A program made the position numbers and the translations under genes. Shown here piece by piece: positions 36,421 through 47,500 of a stretch of DNA of 64,000 nt; the first letter of the stretch is position 1, and every line of letters starts with the position of its first letter. The stretch comes from Cymbidium sinense (lineage: Eukaryota; Streptophyta; Magnoliopsida; Asparagales; Orchidaceae): the NCBI GenBank assembly GCA_021442155.1, contig CM038214.1:313937001-314001000 (forward strand). The letters run 5' to 3'. The notes under the pieces are model-generated. The model saw nothing but the letters and a program-made list of their open reading frames with translations, was not told the DNA's origin and did no database searches.

Positions 36421-36843
36421 ATTCTAAGGCAGTTGGCGTATTTAAGACACTTTATATCCAACCTATTAGGAAGATGTCAGCTATTTTCAGCACTTGTCAA
36501 AAAGGATGGAAAGTTTAAGTGGGATGATGAGTGCGAGCATGCCTTTGATAACATTATGCATTACTTGATGATGTCGTTGATTCTAGCAACCCCTATCTTG
36601 GGCATGCCATTCATACTTTACACTACTGCATTAGATGACTCCATTGGTGCTTTGTTGGCCCAAGCCAATGATGAAGGGAAGGAAAATGCACTCTACTACC
36701 TCAATCGTCATCTAATCCCTACTGAGGCTAATTATCCACCCATTGAGAAGCATTGCCTAGCTTTAGTATTTGCATCCCAAAAGCTACACCACTATATGCT
36801 TCCTTATAAGGTGAACTTAATCTATAGGATCAATCCACCATAG
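36421..36843 (+). pseudogene. RNase H (first), Ty3 copy C
   Basis: The 184-codon ORF from 36289 covers LRHFISNLLGRCQLFSALVK, FKWDDECEHAFDNI, MPFILYTTALDDSIGALLAQ, KENALYYLNRHLIPTEANYP and KHCLALVFASQKLHHYMLP. It matches 11461-11918 closely and is the longest open stretch of copy C. The ORF start lies upstream in out-of-frame RT sequence, so it is not a true initiation site. Confidence 0.85.
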
Positions 36844-37400
36844 TATCTCATGACACGGCCGATGCTATCCAGACGGTTGGCACAACGGTCCATGACCCTC
36901 TCGTAATTTGACATTACCTTCATACCCCTTTGTGCAATGAAAGGATAAGAGCAAGAAGATTTCTTAGCAACACACCCACTTTATACTAACTCTCTGCTTA
37001 GTGATGATGTCTATGATAACAAATCATGAACTTAGGGGATACTAGCATTCACCGCTGAGAGATATACTTTGATGGTGTGGCTTCTTCTCAAAGGGGAGAA
37101 GAACCACAATCTATTATTCTAGAAAAGGCAGGGGTAGGAGTAGCTCTCTTAACTCTAGACCATAATGTGATGAGATTCTCATATCATATGTCTAATCCTT
37201 GCACCAATAATGAAGCTGAATGTGAGGCTCTGATTGCCGGTCTAGAGTTAGCCATTACTCTAAGCATCTAGAACATTAACATTTTTAGGGATTCTCAGCT
37301 AGTTATCAACCAAATTGTTGGTTCCTATAAGGTTATAAAGCCCAAGATCCATCACTTCCACAAGTACATAATAGATTTGTTGGCCCAAATCCTAGAGGTT
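36844..37400 (+). pseudogene. Second (archaeal-type) RNase H, Ty3 copy C
   Basis: Counterpart of 11919-12430: IYFDGVASSQRGEEPQ, AGVGVALLTLDHNVMRFSYH, CTNNEAECEALIAGLELAI and NIFRDSQLVINQIVGSYKV, then FHKYIIDLLAQILEVTIYKI. D, E and D positions are visible. There is a stop at 37269-37271 after LSI, at the same place as in copy B, so that stop may predate the split of B and C. Confidence 0.85.
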
Positions 37401-38340
37401 ACCATTTATAAGATTCCTCAAGGAGAGAATGTCATAGCATATGCTTTAGCCAAGCTTGCTAAGGAGTTGCATGTTTGGAGGATGAGTCCATATCAATAAA
37501 TGTCCAAAATAGATATGTCATATCCCTTATTGATATTGAACTCATCAAAAAGTACTCTCTTGAAGGGGAGGTTGCCATTTCCAAGAAGGGAGGAGTTAGA
37601 TGGGAGGCAACCATTCATTGATTTCCTAAATAAAGGCAAACTACCTCATGAGAAGTCCCAAGCCCATCAGATGAAGCAGAGAGCACCTTCCTATGCTTTT
37701 ATGGATAGTTTCTTGTATCGGCCATCTTTCAATCATATGTGGTTACATTATTTAGACAAGAATGATGCCCGTAAGATCATGAATAAGGTACACTCAAGAA
37801 TATGTGGAGGTAATCCAATCGAAGATGAATGCCAAGATCAAGAGGATACTAGCCGATGATCAAAGATTGCATGGATACTAGGAAATGCCACCAATCTCAA
37901 ATACACGTGTGGTCCTACACCAACAACCCAACATTCTACATCTACATTGGCCTCATGGCCATTTGAGTGTTGAGAATGCGACATAATGGGTTGATCCTCC
38001 TTCTTCCAAGGGTCATGTTCATCTTAGCACTACTAACTACTTTTCTAAATGGGCACAAGCGATTCCGCTCAAAGAGGTCATAGCTCAGCATGTGCTCCAC
38101 TTTTTTTAGGAACCATATCATATATAGGTTTGGAGTGCCTCGATGAATTATATCGATAATGTGCGCATTCAGCACCAGATCGATAACTTTTCTAGAGATG
38201 CAACATAGATTGGAGATATTCTACCGTCAATTACCCAAGGTAAAATGGCTTAGCAGAGCCATCAATAAAACTTTCATCCAAAAACTAAAGAAGACACTCG
38301 ATAATAACAACCGATAGTGGCATGAGCAGTTAGTTGAAGC
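37401..38340 (+). pseudogene. aRNH-integrase spacer and integrase core, Ty3 copy C (heavily deleted)
   Basis: The ORF at 37500-37859 keeps the spacer (LLKGRLPFPRREELDGRQPF, MKQRAPSYAFMDSFLYRP, LHYLDKNDARKIMNKVHS). The zinc and catalytic regions are riddled with small deletions relative to 12740-13290. ECDIMG is left of the first Asp motif, the SDNGTAF site near 38150 is scrambled, and the third site reads NGLAEPSIK. Nothing here could work. Confidence 0.75.
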
Positions 38341-38895
38341 CTTGCGGGCCTACCACACCACATATAGAACTCCAACTTAGTCTACTCTTTTCTCCTTAGT
38401 GTATGGGTCATAAGTCATTCTACCATTAGAAGTCCATCTCCCATCACTAAGGATCACTATGGTAGTAAGATAACAATAGAGCAGAACACTAAGTTGTGCT
38501 TAGAAGAGCTTGAAGGTTTGGAGGAGAAACGCCTATTGGCATGCCAAAACCTCGAGTTATACCAAGAAAAAATGATTCAAGCTCATAAAAAGTTGGTCTT
38601 TCTTAGAGATTTTCAAGTAGGAGAGCTTATTTTAGTTCTAAGGATATCGATTGTTTCTTATCGTAAGATGAGAGGCAAGTTTAAACCCACTTGGGAAGGC
38701 CCTTTTGCCATAGAGAAGGCCTACCAAGGAAGATCTTATCAACTTATTAATCATAAGGGAGAGTGCCCAATTCTTCCAATCAATCACTTAAAGAAATATT
38801 ATAAATCATGTTTGAAAAGAATTATCAATGAAAATTCCATTTCAAATTCAATCTCTTCCATGTTGAAAGTATTCTTATTTATGAATCTGCCATGA
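38341..38895 (+). pseudogene. Integrase C-terminal part, Ty3 copy C
   Basis: Best kept of the three C-termini. The ORF 38494-38895 gives CLEELEGLEEKRLLACQNLE, YQEKMIQAHKKLVFLRDFQV, ELILVLRISI, GKFKPTWEGPFAIEKAYQG, SYQLINHKGECP and PINHLKKYYKSC, then a tail ending at a stop at 38893-38895. This shows the natural end of the polyprotein for the family and helps to read copies A and B. Confidence 0.88.
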
Positions 38896-39171
38896 TGTGT
38901 TTAGGGTAGGTGTAAGGAACTCGAGAGGTGTCCTATCCTTCATTGACACAACACAAATACAAACTATACACAAACATATTAAATAAACACATGTCTTTTA
39001 TCTCAGGCTACTTTGAGTTGAGATAACATCCCCAATGACACTCACTCAGAAGCTGTTGTAGGTCGGGTTGACGTGCTACCCTGCTAGTGTGTCACCCAGT
39101 GGTCTTCTTGCTTTGGAGGATGTAAGTCTGCTACGCTTTCCTTCCTTACTTGGCCACTACACACCGACAAG
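38896..39171 (+). repeat. 3' noncoding region of copy C, cut off
   Basis: Aligned with 355-620 and 13890-14160: GTGTTTAGGGTAGGTGTAAG, the CACTCACTCAGA box, CTAGTGTGTCACCCAGTGG and GGAGGATGTAAGTCTGCTAC. It stops in ...CACTACACACCGAC at about 39171, where inverted gag sequence begins. Confidence 0.8.
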
Positions 39172-42100
39172 TATAGGCTATGATGGTGGAATGGAGACTC
39201 GGCTCGATCGGTGGGCTTACTATCCCATGCAAGTATAGAGGTTTTGCCAGCTCCTACCTTCCCTAAGTTGTCTTTGGCAACTTACAAATCTTTCTTGATG
39301 TTGGAGGTTCGAGCTGCCTCAGGCACCTTCAAGAAAAGTTTCTTGATTTTTGAAATAATCTTTTTAGAGGTTTAGGATAATGACATATCCTAATATTCTT
39401 TGGTTTTGAGAGAATTACAGGTATCCCCAAGGATTACCTAATAGAACTGGATGGTTATTTCACTAGATATTCTTTTGGGATAACTATGCTGCCTGTCTTG
39501 TAGTTATGCTCAAGCCAGTCCTTGAATGTAAAACAATCTTCCAAAAGCATGAGCTAGCATGTGGTGGTAAGGGAAAAAATTAGAATCATTGCTCCTACCC
39601 ACTTTCTATGGCTTCCTAGGCTCGGGTAGCTGAAAATCAGGTTTCTTTAAGAGATTCTTAAAGATTTTTTCTATTTACCTCCCTCTTAAATGAATAAGGT
39701 TTATTTAGTTTATCCAAAAGAGTAGGTGGATGGTAGCTACACGGCGGTGTACCAACCCGTGAGTATATAGGAGGAGGCGTGAGGGCGTGGAGCTTGTGGT
39801 GGCCGATAGGATGACCTAGGTGGTGGTAAAGGAGGTGGAAGTGACGGTTGTGGAGCATGAGGTCTCTTATGCTGATCTCTGGTCGGTTGCTTTCCCTTGT
39901 CCAATACTACTACTGCCCCTGGCTTCTTCTCATAAGCCTTCTTTGGCTTTATTGGTTGATCTTGAAAAGGCAGCTATTTGGCCTCTCATTGTAGACTAGT
40001 TACCTTGTAAATTAGCTTCTCAAATATCTTGATGGTAAAACCTTTGAGCATGAAGGTGACCGGGCCATGAATATTCTTTAGCAGAATTTCAATGGTATGT
40101 TGTTCAGATAGATGTGGTTCTCATTTCATACTCAAATTGCACCATCTGAGAATATAATCAACAAGGGACTCACCGGGGTGTTGTTGAGCCACAACCAGAT
40201 TGCCTACAATCACCCTTTACTGAGCTCCAGCAAATATCTTAATTAAGAGTTGCTCCAACTCAATAAAAGTCTTCACTAAATTGTTAGGGAGTTCAGCATA
40301 CCAATCAAAGGCTATACTTGCTAATTTGTTGACAGAAAGATAGAATAGTAATGCATGTTGCCACCGATTGCTATGGCACGTATGTATGTGCTTCTGGGTT
40401 CTCCATTAAAGCTCTTGAAAGAAGGTGGCACAAAACCCTTAGGATATTGGATGGCATCGAATTCCTCTGGGTAGGTTCTACCCTTTGAAATTGATGATCC
40501 TCCTCAGGCTTGCGCCAATGCTTCTCTTACTTGCTACTCAACCATGAGTTTAATGTCCTTTTCTTATACATAGGTATTGTCCACTACCTTTCGATACAAG
40601 CTAGTGTTGCCCTGCTCTACTGGAGTTGAAGTCTTGGCTTGATCCAAAATATGCAATAACTCAGGCTGACCGGTCTCTACAATAGTAGGATGCAATGTTG
40701 GGGCTTGGTTCTGAGGTGCCAAAATTGTTGCTAGCAAGACTTTAAGCCTCTTTCCCATCCTGTCAATTTGTTCATCCTTCTATTTTAGTTTTTGAAGGAG
40801 GTGTTGGGTCGAGTAGGCTGTATCATCTGCTTCATACCCTTACTTGATCCAAGGAGGGAACCCAGGCATCAACCATATGTACTCTTGTTGAATCCTCCAA
40901 CAGAGATCATCTTCATTTAGATCAAAATTGACCTTCTCATCTCATCCTCTAGGTAGACCATATCCTAGAATTTTCTTCATTTCCACAAGATATCTTCTGA
41001 TAGCATGGAGTGGTCCAACTTGCAAACAAATAATTGTGGCTGATCGGTCATGCTCATGAACTGAAATACATCTAACCCCCTCTGATGCTAGAGTTAACCA
41101 TGTGAGGGCTACACTCACTAGAAGAAATATGCTCATGGCTATCATCTATCATGGGAGGAGTGCTACTCACAGGATCTATGCCATGGAGGCAGTTGTCATC
41201 TCTTTCCCCTCTTCAATCTCCATGCTTTCTGTGGTGGTGGTGGTGATGGCACAACTTGATGCTCCATGGTTACCCTCTTCACCACAACTAGAGGAGGTCG
41301 GCGAGAGCTCGGCCTTGCCTCGAGTGGTGTAGATAGAATGGGATCTCTTGGCCAGGAATTACCGTGGGGCTCTCTTTTCCTGGATCTGACCTTCATGGCT
41401 TTTGCTAGAACTATGGATGATGGAACTTTTACTGGAGATGGTGGGCGTGGAGTAGAATGGTGTGGCGGAGGCACCACTGACTCTATCTATGCAAGAGCTC
41501 CTCTCCTATGGTGAGTAGTACGTCAATACAATCTATGTCGGTATGAGCTCCATGAGGCGGCGGTGTCTAGCATACCTCTCTCTCTGGTAACATATACATG
41601 GGGTTCTCTAGCCCTCTCTATCTGATGTGCTCAATGCTGAGGATGATCCCATAAGTCAAATTGGGCTCGGACGATCATCCATAAGCCCCCGATGTGACTG
41701 ATCTAACGACAAAACCTTCTCCTATCTAGTAGGAGCCTCAAAGTGAACTACAGGTGGAGGTGGCGAGATCCTCTAATATCTTCCTATGCATCAGATCTAG
41801 AGAGGGGATGAAACTTGTTCCTTGTGATCATAGTTGATACTATCTTGGGTAACTCCTCTACTAGGCGGCACCTCCATCTCTTTGGCTATCATGCACTTGA
41901 TCTTTGTGATCTGTTGCACTAGGTCCCTAGGAGGAGCGGTATGGAACTAGACCCTACCTCAGGTAGGGGATACTATCCCACAGAACAGGGAGCCTTCCCC
42001 TTGGAAGAAGCCAATGAGTGGTGTGCGTGTCTTGGGGCGAACCATTGAATGCGGCTGAAACTACAACTACGTGGAACGCCATAAACCTTCTTCTTAGTGA

Positions 42101-42306
42101 AACTCATTTGATGACATCTCAACTTGGATGATGAGCCTGTCACCACACTCTACTTGATGGTTGAGGGTGGTCCCCTCACAGTGATCTAGCTCCTCTTGGC
42201 CAAAATGAATGAGGTGGGCGAAGTCAGTCTGTGGGAGGCTGGCTCGATCCAAGGCCAAATCCATCCCAAAAGGAAAAGTAAACACGTACTTCCGAGCTTT
42301 CATCAA
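39172..42306 (-). pseudogene. Gag, Ty3 element E (inverted, 3'-truncated)
   Basis: The Gag reading begins at the ATG at 42304-42306 (MMKARKYVFTFPFGMDLALD) and runs leftward. Pieces include MIAKEMEVPPSRG, VPPPHHSTPRPPSP, RYLVEMKKILGYGLPRG, WLMPGFPPWIK, QIDRMGKRLKVLLATILAP, FVPPSFKSFNGEPRSTYI, FDWYAELPNNLVKTFIELEQ, QQHPGESLVDYILRWCNLSM and EILLKNIHGPVTFMLKGFTI. Then follow a Pro-rich link and a damaged nucleocapsid region. These are the retrotransposon gag capsid region and its neighbours. It is homologous to copy C gag. Stops and frameshifts are common, and plus-strand ORFs here are shadows. It is cut at 39172, so no E pol is present. Confidence 0.8.
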
Positions 42307-43576
42307 AACTGAACTAAACTGAACTGAAAATTGACTGAAACTAAGTTGAAATTCTATAATTTTTGGAAAATAAACTCAAATTAGATTTATGCTTTAATTT
42401 GTTTTAGAATTTGAACCCACACTCAACAATTTGAATATGTTAAGTGGGGCTCTTTGATTTAGGAGAGATTTTTGAATTTAGAATTGGGGAAGATATTTTT
42501 GAATTTAGAATCCATTTTCAACAAATTTGTGAATGTTGGAAATGGGTTCAAATATTTTGAAGAGATTGATGCTTCCATTGGTTCATATTTGATTTTGATT
42601 TTTTTTGTTTGGAGACATTTTATTTAACAAATTTGAGTATGTTAAAATAAAGGGCCAATTGATTTTATTTGGGATTTACTCATTTAGCAAATTTGGGTAT
42701 GCTAAATGAGTTGTTTGAAAAAAATTTCTTCTTCTTTTGCTTGTTTGGTGAATCATGTGTGAATTTGAAAATGGAACCTTTGCTTAGCAAATTTGTGTAT
42801 GCTAAATAAAGTCAAATGTTTTCTTTTATTTTGATTTTTTGAAAGGAGAATATACTTAGCAAATTTAGGTATGCTAAATGAAGAATCAAATGTGTTTGAT
42901 TTTTTATTTTTTGAAAGATGGACCTTTACTTAGCAAATTTGGGTATGCTAAATAAAAGATCAAATGTGTTTTGATTTTTTTGATTTTGAAAAGAGGATCT
43001 TCACTTAGCAAATTTGGGTATGCTAAATGAAGAATCAAATGTGTTTCATGTTTTGATGTTTTGATTTTGAAAGAGGATCTTCACTTAGAAATTTTGGGTA
43101 TGCTAAATGAAGAATCCAAATGTGTTTTGATTTGTGATTTTTTATTTTGATTTTTTGAAAATGAGAACTTTACTTAGCAAATTTGTGTATGAGTTCAAAT
43201 GTGTTTTTGATTTTGATGTTTTGATTTTTGAAAAGAGGGATCTTTATTTAGCAAATTTGGGTATGCTAAATGAAGAATCCAGATGTGTTTTGATTTTTTT
43301 TTAATTTTTGAAAAGTGGATCTTCACTTAGCCAATTTGGGTATGCTAAATAAAGAATCAAATGTGTTTTATTTTTATGATTTTCATTTTTTTTTTTAATA
43401 TTTTGAAGAGGATCTTTACTTAGCAAATTTGGGTATGCTAAATAACATCCAAATTTATTTTGAAAAATGAAACTTTCATTTGACAAATTTGGGTATGTCA
43501 AATGGGAGTCGATTATGTTTTATTTTTCAAAGATGGAATTTTGTTTTGTGTGATTATTACTTTTTTTAAAAGAAAG

Positions 43577-43618
43577 AAATTCTAACTTAACACATGTGGG
43601 ATGTGTTGAGTGGAATTT
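43577..43618. repeat. Hairpin with GTGGG loop in the E leader
   Basis: ACTTAACACAT (left) pairs ATGTGTTGAGT (right, one G-T), with an outer AAATTC/GAATTT helix after a small internal loop. The loop is GTGGG. The unit at 43718-43742 has the same loop type (GTGAG) with a different stem. Confidence 0.85.
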
Positions 43619-43634
43619 CAAATTGTGTAATTTT

Positions 43635-43687
43635 ATTTGAAAATAAAGCCTCCATCCAACATATTGAATGGAGGCTTATTTTCAAAT
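43635..43687. repeat. Long hairpin in the E leader
   Basis: The left arm ATTTGAAAATAA + GCCTCCAT pairs the right arm ATGGAGGC + TTATTTTCAAAT over 20 base pairs, with one bulged A in the left arm. The stem continues inward past one C/A mismatch with CAA/TTG to a 4-base loop, CATA. It is the strongest stem of the series, and its arm sequence is unlike the TTAGCA-type units beside it. Confidence 0.9.
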
Positions 43688-43718
43688 TTGTAATTTTGAA
43701 AAGAAAGAAATTCTAACT

Positions 43719-44081
43719 TCAACATATGTGAGATATGTTGAAATGGAATTCAATGTTATGATATGATTTTATTTGGAAATGAAATATTCTTTTAATAAAT
43801 TTGGGAATATTGAAAGAGAATTGTTCATTTTCAAATATGTGATTTTTGAAAAGGTGATTTTTGATTTTGTTTTTGTAAAGATGATTATTGATTTTGTTTT
43901 TGAAAAGATGATTGTTGATTTTGTTTTTCAAAAGATGGTTGTTGATTTTATTTTTGAAAATATGATTTTTGATTGTATTTTTTGAAAAGATGATTGATGA
44001 TTTTATTTTTTTGAAAAGATGATTGTTGATTTTATCTTTGAAAAGATGATCGTTGATTTTTATTTGAAATGAAGTCTTCAT
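43719..44081 (-). repeat. 27-bp minisatellite coding a nonapeptide repeat in one long frame
   Basis: The unit GATTTTGTTTTTGAAAAGAT plus seven bases recurs about every 27 bases from 43863 to 44040. Because 27 is a multiple of three, both strands stay open. The minus ORF of 120 codons, in the sense direction of element E and upstream of gag, reads repeats of NNHLFKNKI. Tat/Ogre elements can carry an extra ORF upstream of gag, but this low-complexity Lys/Asn/Ile-rich frame overlaps hairpins at both ends and looks like a by-product of the repeat. I treat it as a repeat. Confidence 0.7.
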
Positions 44082-44342
44082 TCAATAAATTTAGGTATTA
44101 TTGAATGAATGATGTTCATTTGTGCTTTTGAAAAGATGATTTTTATTTTTTTTTTTGACTACATGTAACAATCATGAAGATTGTTAGATGAGGTTGAAAT
44201 ATTTTTATGTATTTTAAAAAAGTGCTTTTGGAAATTATTATTTTTATAAAAGATTTATTATTCTTTATTTTTATTTTTGGAATGAACCTTTCCTTAAGGA
44301 GGAAGTCTTTAGTTATTTCTTTTTATTAAATTTTAATTTTCA

Positions 44343-44362
44343 CCTATTGGGGAACCAATAGG
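44343..44362. repeat. Perfect 8-bp hairpin with GGAA tetraloop
   Basis: CCTATTGG pairs CCAATAGG around GGAA, which fits the GNRA class of stable RNA tetraloops when read on the plus strand. On the minus strand (E RNA) the loop would be TTCC, which is not GNRA. It lies between the hairpin series and the PBS. Confidence 0.8.
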
Positions 44363-44532
44363 GATTTCAAGACCTACGTGGTGAGGTCCTAAAACCTAAA
44401 GGATGTTGGCTAGTTAGCTTAAGGATGAAATAAACTAAGTGCCAAAGGAAAAGAGGATTCTGATTCATATGAAATACAAATCCATTCGATACTTGGAGAC
44501 AACGATCATTTACCAAAGATGGAGAGAGGAAC

Positions 44533-44552
44533 TATCCCCAACAGAGTCGTTA
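44533..44552 (-). promoter_or_regulatory. Primer-binding site of element E
   Basis: On the minus strand the bases read TAACGACTCTGTTGGGGATA, preceded by a GATTTTTT run. Tat/Ogre-type elements use a TGGCGACTCYGYTGGGGA-type site complementary to a tRNA 3' end (from memory of the family, reported as tRNA-Arg). Here the leading TGG reads TAA, two G-to-A changes as expected for old methylated DNA. Its place between LTR and gag, and its strand, agree with element E. This site fixes the inner LTR end near 44563-44566. Confidence 0.75.
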
Positions 44553-44565
44553 AAAAAATCTATGG

Positions 44566-47500
44566 TGAAATATTTTCATCTTCATCTATCTTTTGGAAAA
44601 AATAAATGAAGACAAAAATATACACTTGGTGGACACCGCGTAGATCCGCATATGTTCTTATTAGGGTGATCGGGTATGACATTGAGCAATGATGTACTAT
44701 CTCGAGACAAGTCACCATCCTACAATGGACCTAATCACTGAGGACTCCTAAGGACTATGGGTCTTGATGTACCAGATTCTTCCCCACTTTACATGGAAAA
44801 AGTAGGGTTTACTTTAAACTGGGTTCATTAAGTTCCCTATGGAGGTAAGCCCTCATAGTTAATTACATATTAAGGAATGAGATTCCTTAAGAATACTCTC
44901 GATTAATGAAAATAATCATTGTCTCCAAAGATTTCAAAGATAGGACAATCAACAAATTGGTTATTTTTAGGAGATCAAGTGGGATTGATCAAGAGGAGAG
45001 AGTTATTATCAAAACCAAATGGAGATAAGTAGGGGATGCTCAAGATGTTAGGAAATCTAGTGAGCATACCAAACAATCCTATGGTTGGGCTTTATATTTT
45101 TCAAATTTGAGAGGAATTATATGTTTGAGTTAAATTTTTATTAGAAATCTAGGGCTTACAATTTCATAACACAAGATCATGGAAATGCCTAAGAGGTGAG
45201 GATTTATGCTTGTAGCCTACAAAGGGAAACAGCAACCTCAGATCTTAAATCTAGGGAGCTTTGGTGAGGGCTAAAGCATGACCTAAATCTAAGGAGAAAT
45301 TGGGCATATGGTTTACTCCACAATAGAGAATAAACCACCCAACTTTTGGACTTACAACCGCCTAGGGGTGGCCGCCAACTAACGCCTCCTACAATTTTAA
45401 ATATATGTAGGCAAGTCATATGCTTTTCTAAGATAGCTAGGTTATTGTTTATTTAGAATGAGACTAAGTCCTTAAACACCTCTAGAGACTAGATCATGTA
45501 GGGCATGATTAATGACTAAAATATAATGCAAATTTTTTACTAAGTTTTATTTTCATTTTGGAAAATTTTTTAACACAAGCTATGGGATTCATATGCCTAA
45601 TGCATGAGAAATTGGTTATGGGCCAAAATCAGCAAGAAGGAGGTGTGTTTCCACCATGGCTCTCAAAGGTCTAGCCAAGTTCTCTAGCAAAGGTGGAAGC
45701 TCTCCATAAGCAAGAGTGAAGCAAGATGTTTTTATGCATGATGTGAGACATACAACATCTACCTAAGGGATTGCTAAATCTTTTATCTTGATTTATAACC
45801 TAAGCTTTAGGTGAGGTTATGAGTTGTTAATTTTTAATTTTGGTTTGATTAATTGGATAGAAAATTTATTTTCACCAGGCCATTCATCAAGGCAAGGAAG
45901 AAACTAGGAAAAACATGCCATTAATGCACAAGCTAAGCAAACTTCAAATAATTTTATAAATCTAGCGCAAAAGAATAAGAGGCCTTTGTGGTCGAGCTCC
46001 ACCACACAAACCCAAAAAGAAATGGGTAGTTGAGATCTACCCTCATACAACCCGTATTATAAATGAATTAATTATATTTTGGAAAGAATTCATGTTATGG
46101 GGGGTCTTCATTCTTCATTCCTTCTTTTCTTCATTTCTTTCTTTCCTTCTTTCTTTCTTTCTTTCCTTCTTTTTTGGTTGGTTGGGATGTGGTTGCTCAA
46201 GGCTTCACATGGTGCATAAGACATAGCCTTATGACCAATGTCCATCTTAATTCTCCCATAACATTCATTCCAAATCTTAATTGCAAAATTACATGAAAAA
46301 GAGAAAGTAAATCTAACTAAACCTACAAAATAGAGATTAGCTAAACATACCACACAATCCCAAGCCTGTATATAAATAAATTGGACTTAGCACCCCACAC
46401 ATGGGTAACCAAGTCCACCTATCCTAATTTGGATTATGCTTAGGGGTATAAGCAACCTGCACAATAAAAGAATTTATATATATATTTATTACAGTGCCCT
46501 TTAAGCACAGTCCCCTGCAGAAAATAATGATTAAAATAAGATCATCCTATCATCCAGTCTACATACACCTAACATCAAAAAAATATTACATCTCAAAATA
46601 AAATTAGGCATCAAACCATTAACATAGAGCTAGAAATGGTGACTTAGCCTAATATTTGTGCCATTTAAGGCTTGTGTGGCATGTCTTAGCTAGGCTTTAA
46701 GGTTAGAATTTTCTAAGTGTGAAGGATTTAACTTAGAGGGTGGTTTCATTTAAGTGATTTAGTTGATTTGTTAATTTTATTTGATGATTTGATTTGGTTT
46801 GAATGAACCTACACTTAATTACTAAGTGTTGTAAAGAGAGGAAAAGAGAAGAGAACTTCTCTTTCCTCCCTTAAGTAATTTCTAAGGTAGATTCATTAAT
46901 GATTTTTCTTTAGTGAATATTTTATTATGTGTTTTAATTAATCCTAAGTTTAGATTTGCTCCAAATAAACCTATTCAATAAGAAAGGCATCTTAGGATTA
47001 ATTAAAGTGAATTACTATCACAAAAACACAACCATTTATTTCTTTCCAACATGTGTATCATGCATATGAATGATCCTAAGCATATCTATACATGCAAATG
47101 CAAAACACACTTTGATGATGAATGCTAAGAAATGTTGTTTAGGAAAAATTTGGATGTTTCATGATGCATGATTTTGTTAAGTAGAAAGATAGGGATTCTT
47201 TTATCCATTAATCAAATGCACATTTACATGAATGAAAGACATAAGTGAGTACAAAGCCATTATTTTTTTTTTACTAAGGTATAAGATACAAGAACTTCTT
47301 AGACTTAAAACCTCGCAACTCAGGGATGTCGGACTAATATACCACTTTTCTTAAATACATGTGCATGTACAAAAAGAAAATAAATGGATGAAGAATCATG
47401 CAAAAGGTTTATGTTTGTTTGTTTGATTTTGGTTGTTTAATTTACATGTGCAATGTGAAGATCCTTCTTAAGCCATAACATAGAAGTGTATAGGAATGGA

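Larger units (their letters stand above)
42430..44109. repeat. Series of about 18 hairpins with changing stems and a kept loop
   Basis: A unit of about 65-100 bases repeats the core TTAGCAAATTTGGGTATGCTAA. In nearly every unit the bases around the loop AATTTGGGTA form an inverted repeat, but the arms differ. At 42512-42545 CCATTTTCAACA pairs TGTTGGAAATGG (one G-T). At 42678-42711 ACTCATTTAGCA pairs TGCTAAATGAGT (perfect). At 42998-43033 TCTTCACTTAGCA pairs TGCTAAATGAAGA (one mismatch). At 43474-43507 TTTCATTTGACA pairs TGTCAAATGGGA (two G-T). At 43718-43742 TTCAACATAT pairs ATATGTTGAA. At 44077-44109 TTCATTCAATAA pairs TTATTGAATGAA (perfect). Others lie near 42430, 42625, 42778, 42850, 42925, 43250, 43330, 43420, 43577 and 43790. 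Confidence 0.9.
42307..44552 (-). other. 5' leader of element E (PBS to gag)
   Basis: Noncoding AT-rich leader between the PBS and gag. It holds the hairpin series and the 27-bp minisatellite listed separately, plus Lys/Asn-rich accidental ORFs. It has no counterpart elsewhere in the window, because the 5' ends of copies A, B and C are missing. Confidence 0.6.

Noticed and set aside
41102..41514. Plus-strand ORFs of 76 and 82 codons
   Set aside because: They lie opposite the Pro-rich Gag region of element E and have no recognisable motif.
42600..43500. CRISPR-like array (regular repeats with variable spacers)
   Set aside because: The DNA is clearly plant nuclear, the period varies, the repeats diverge, and the variable parts are complementary arms around a loop and not unique spacers.
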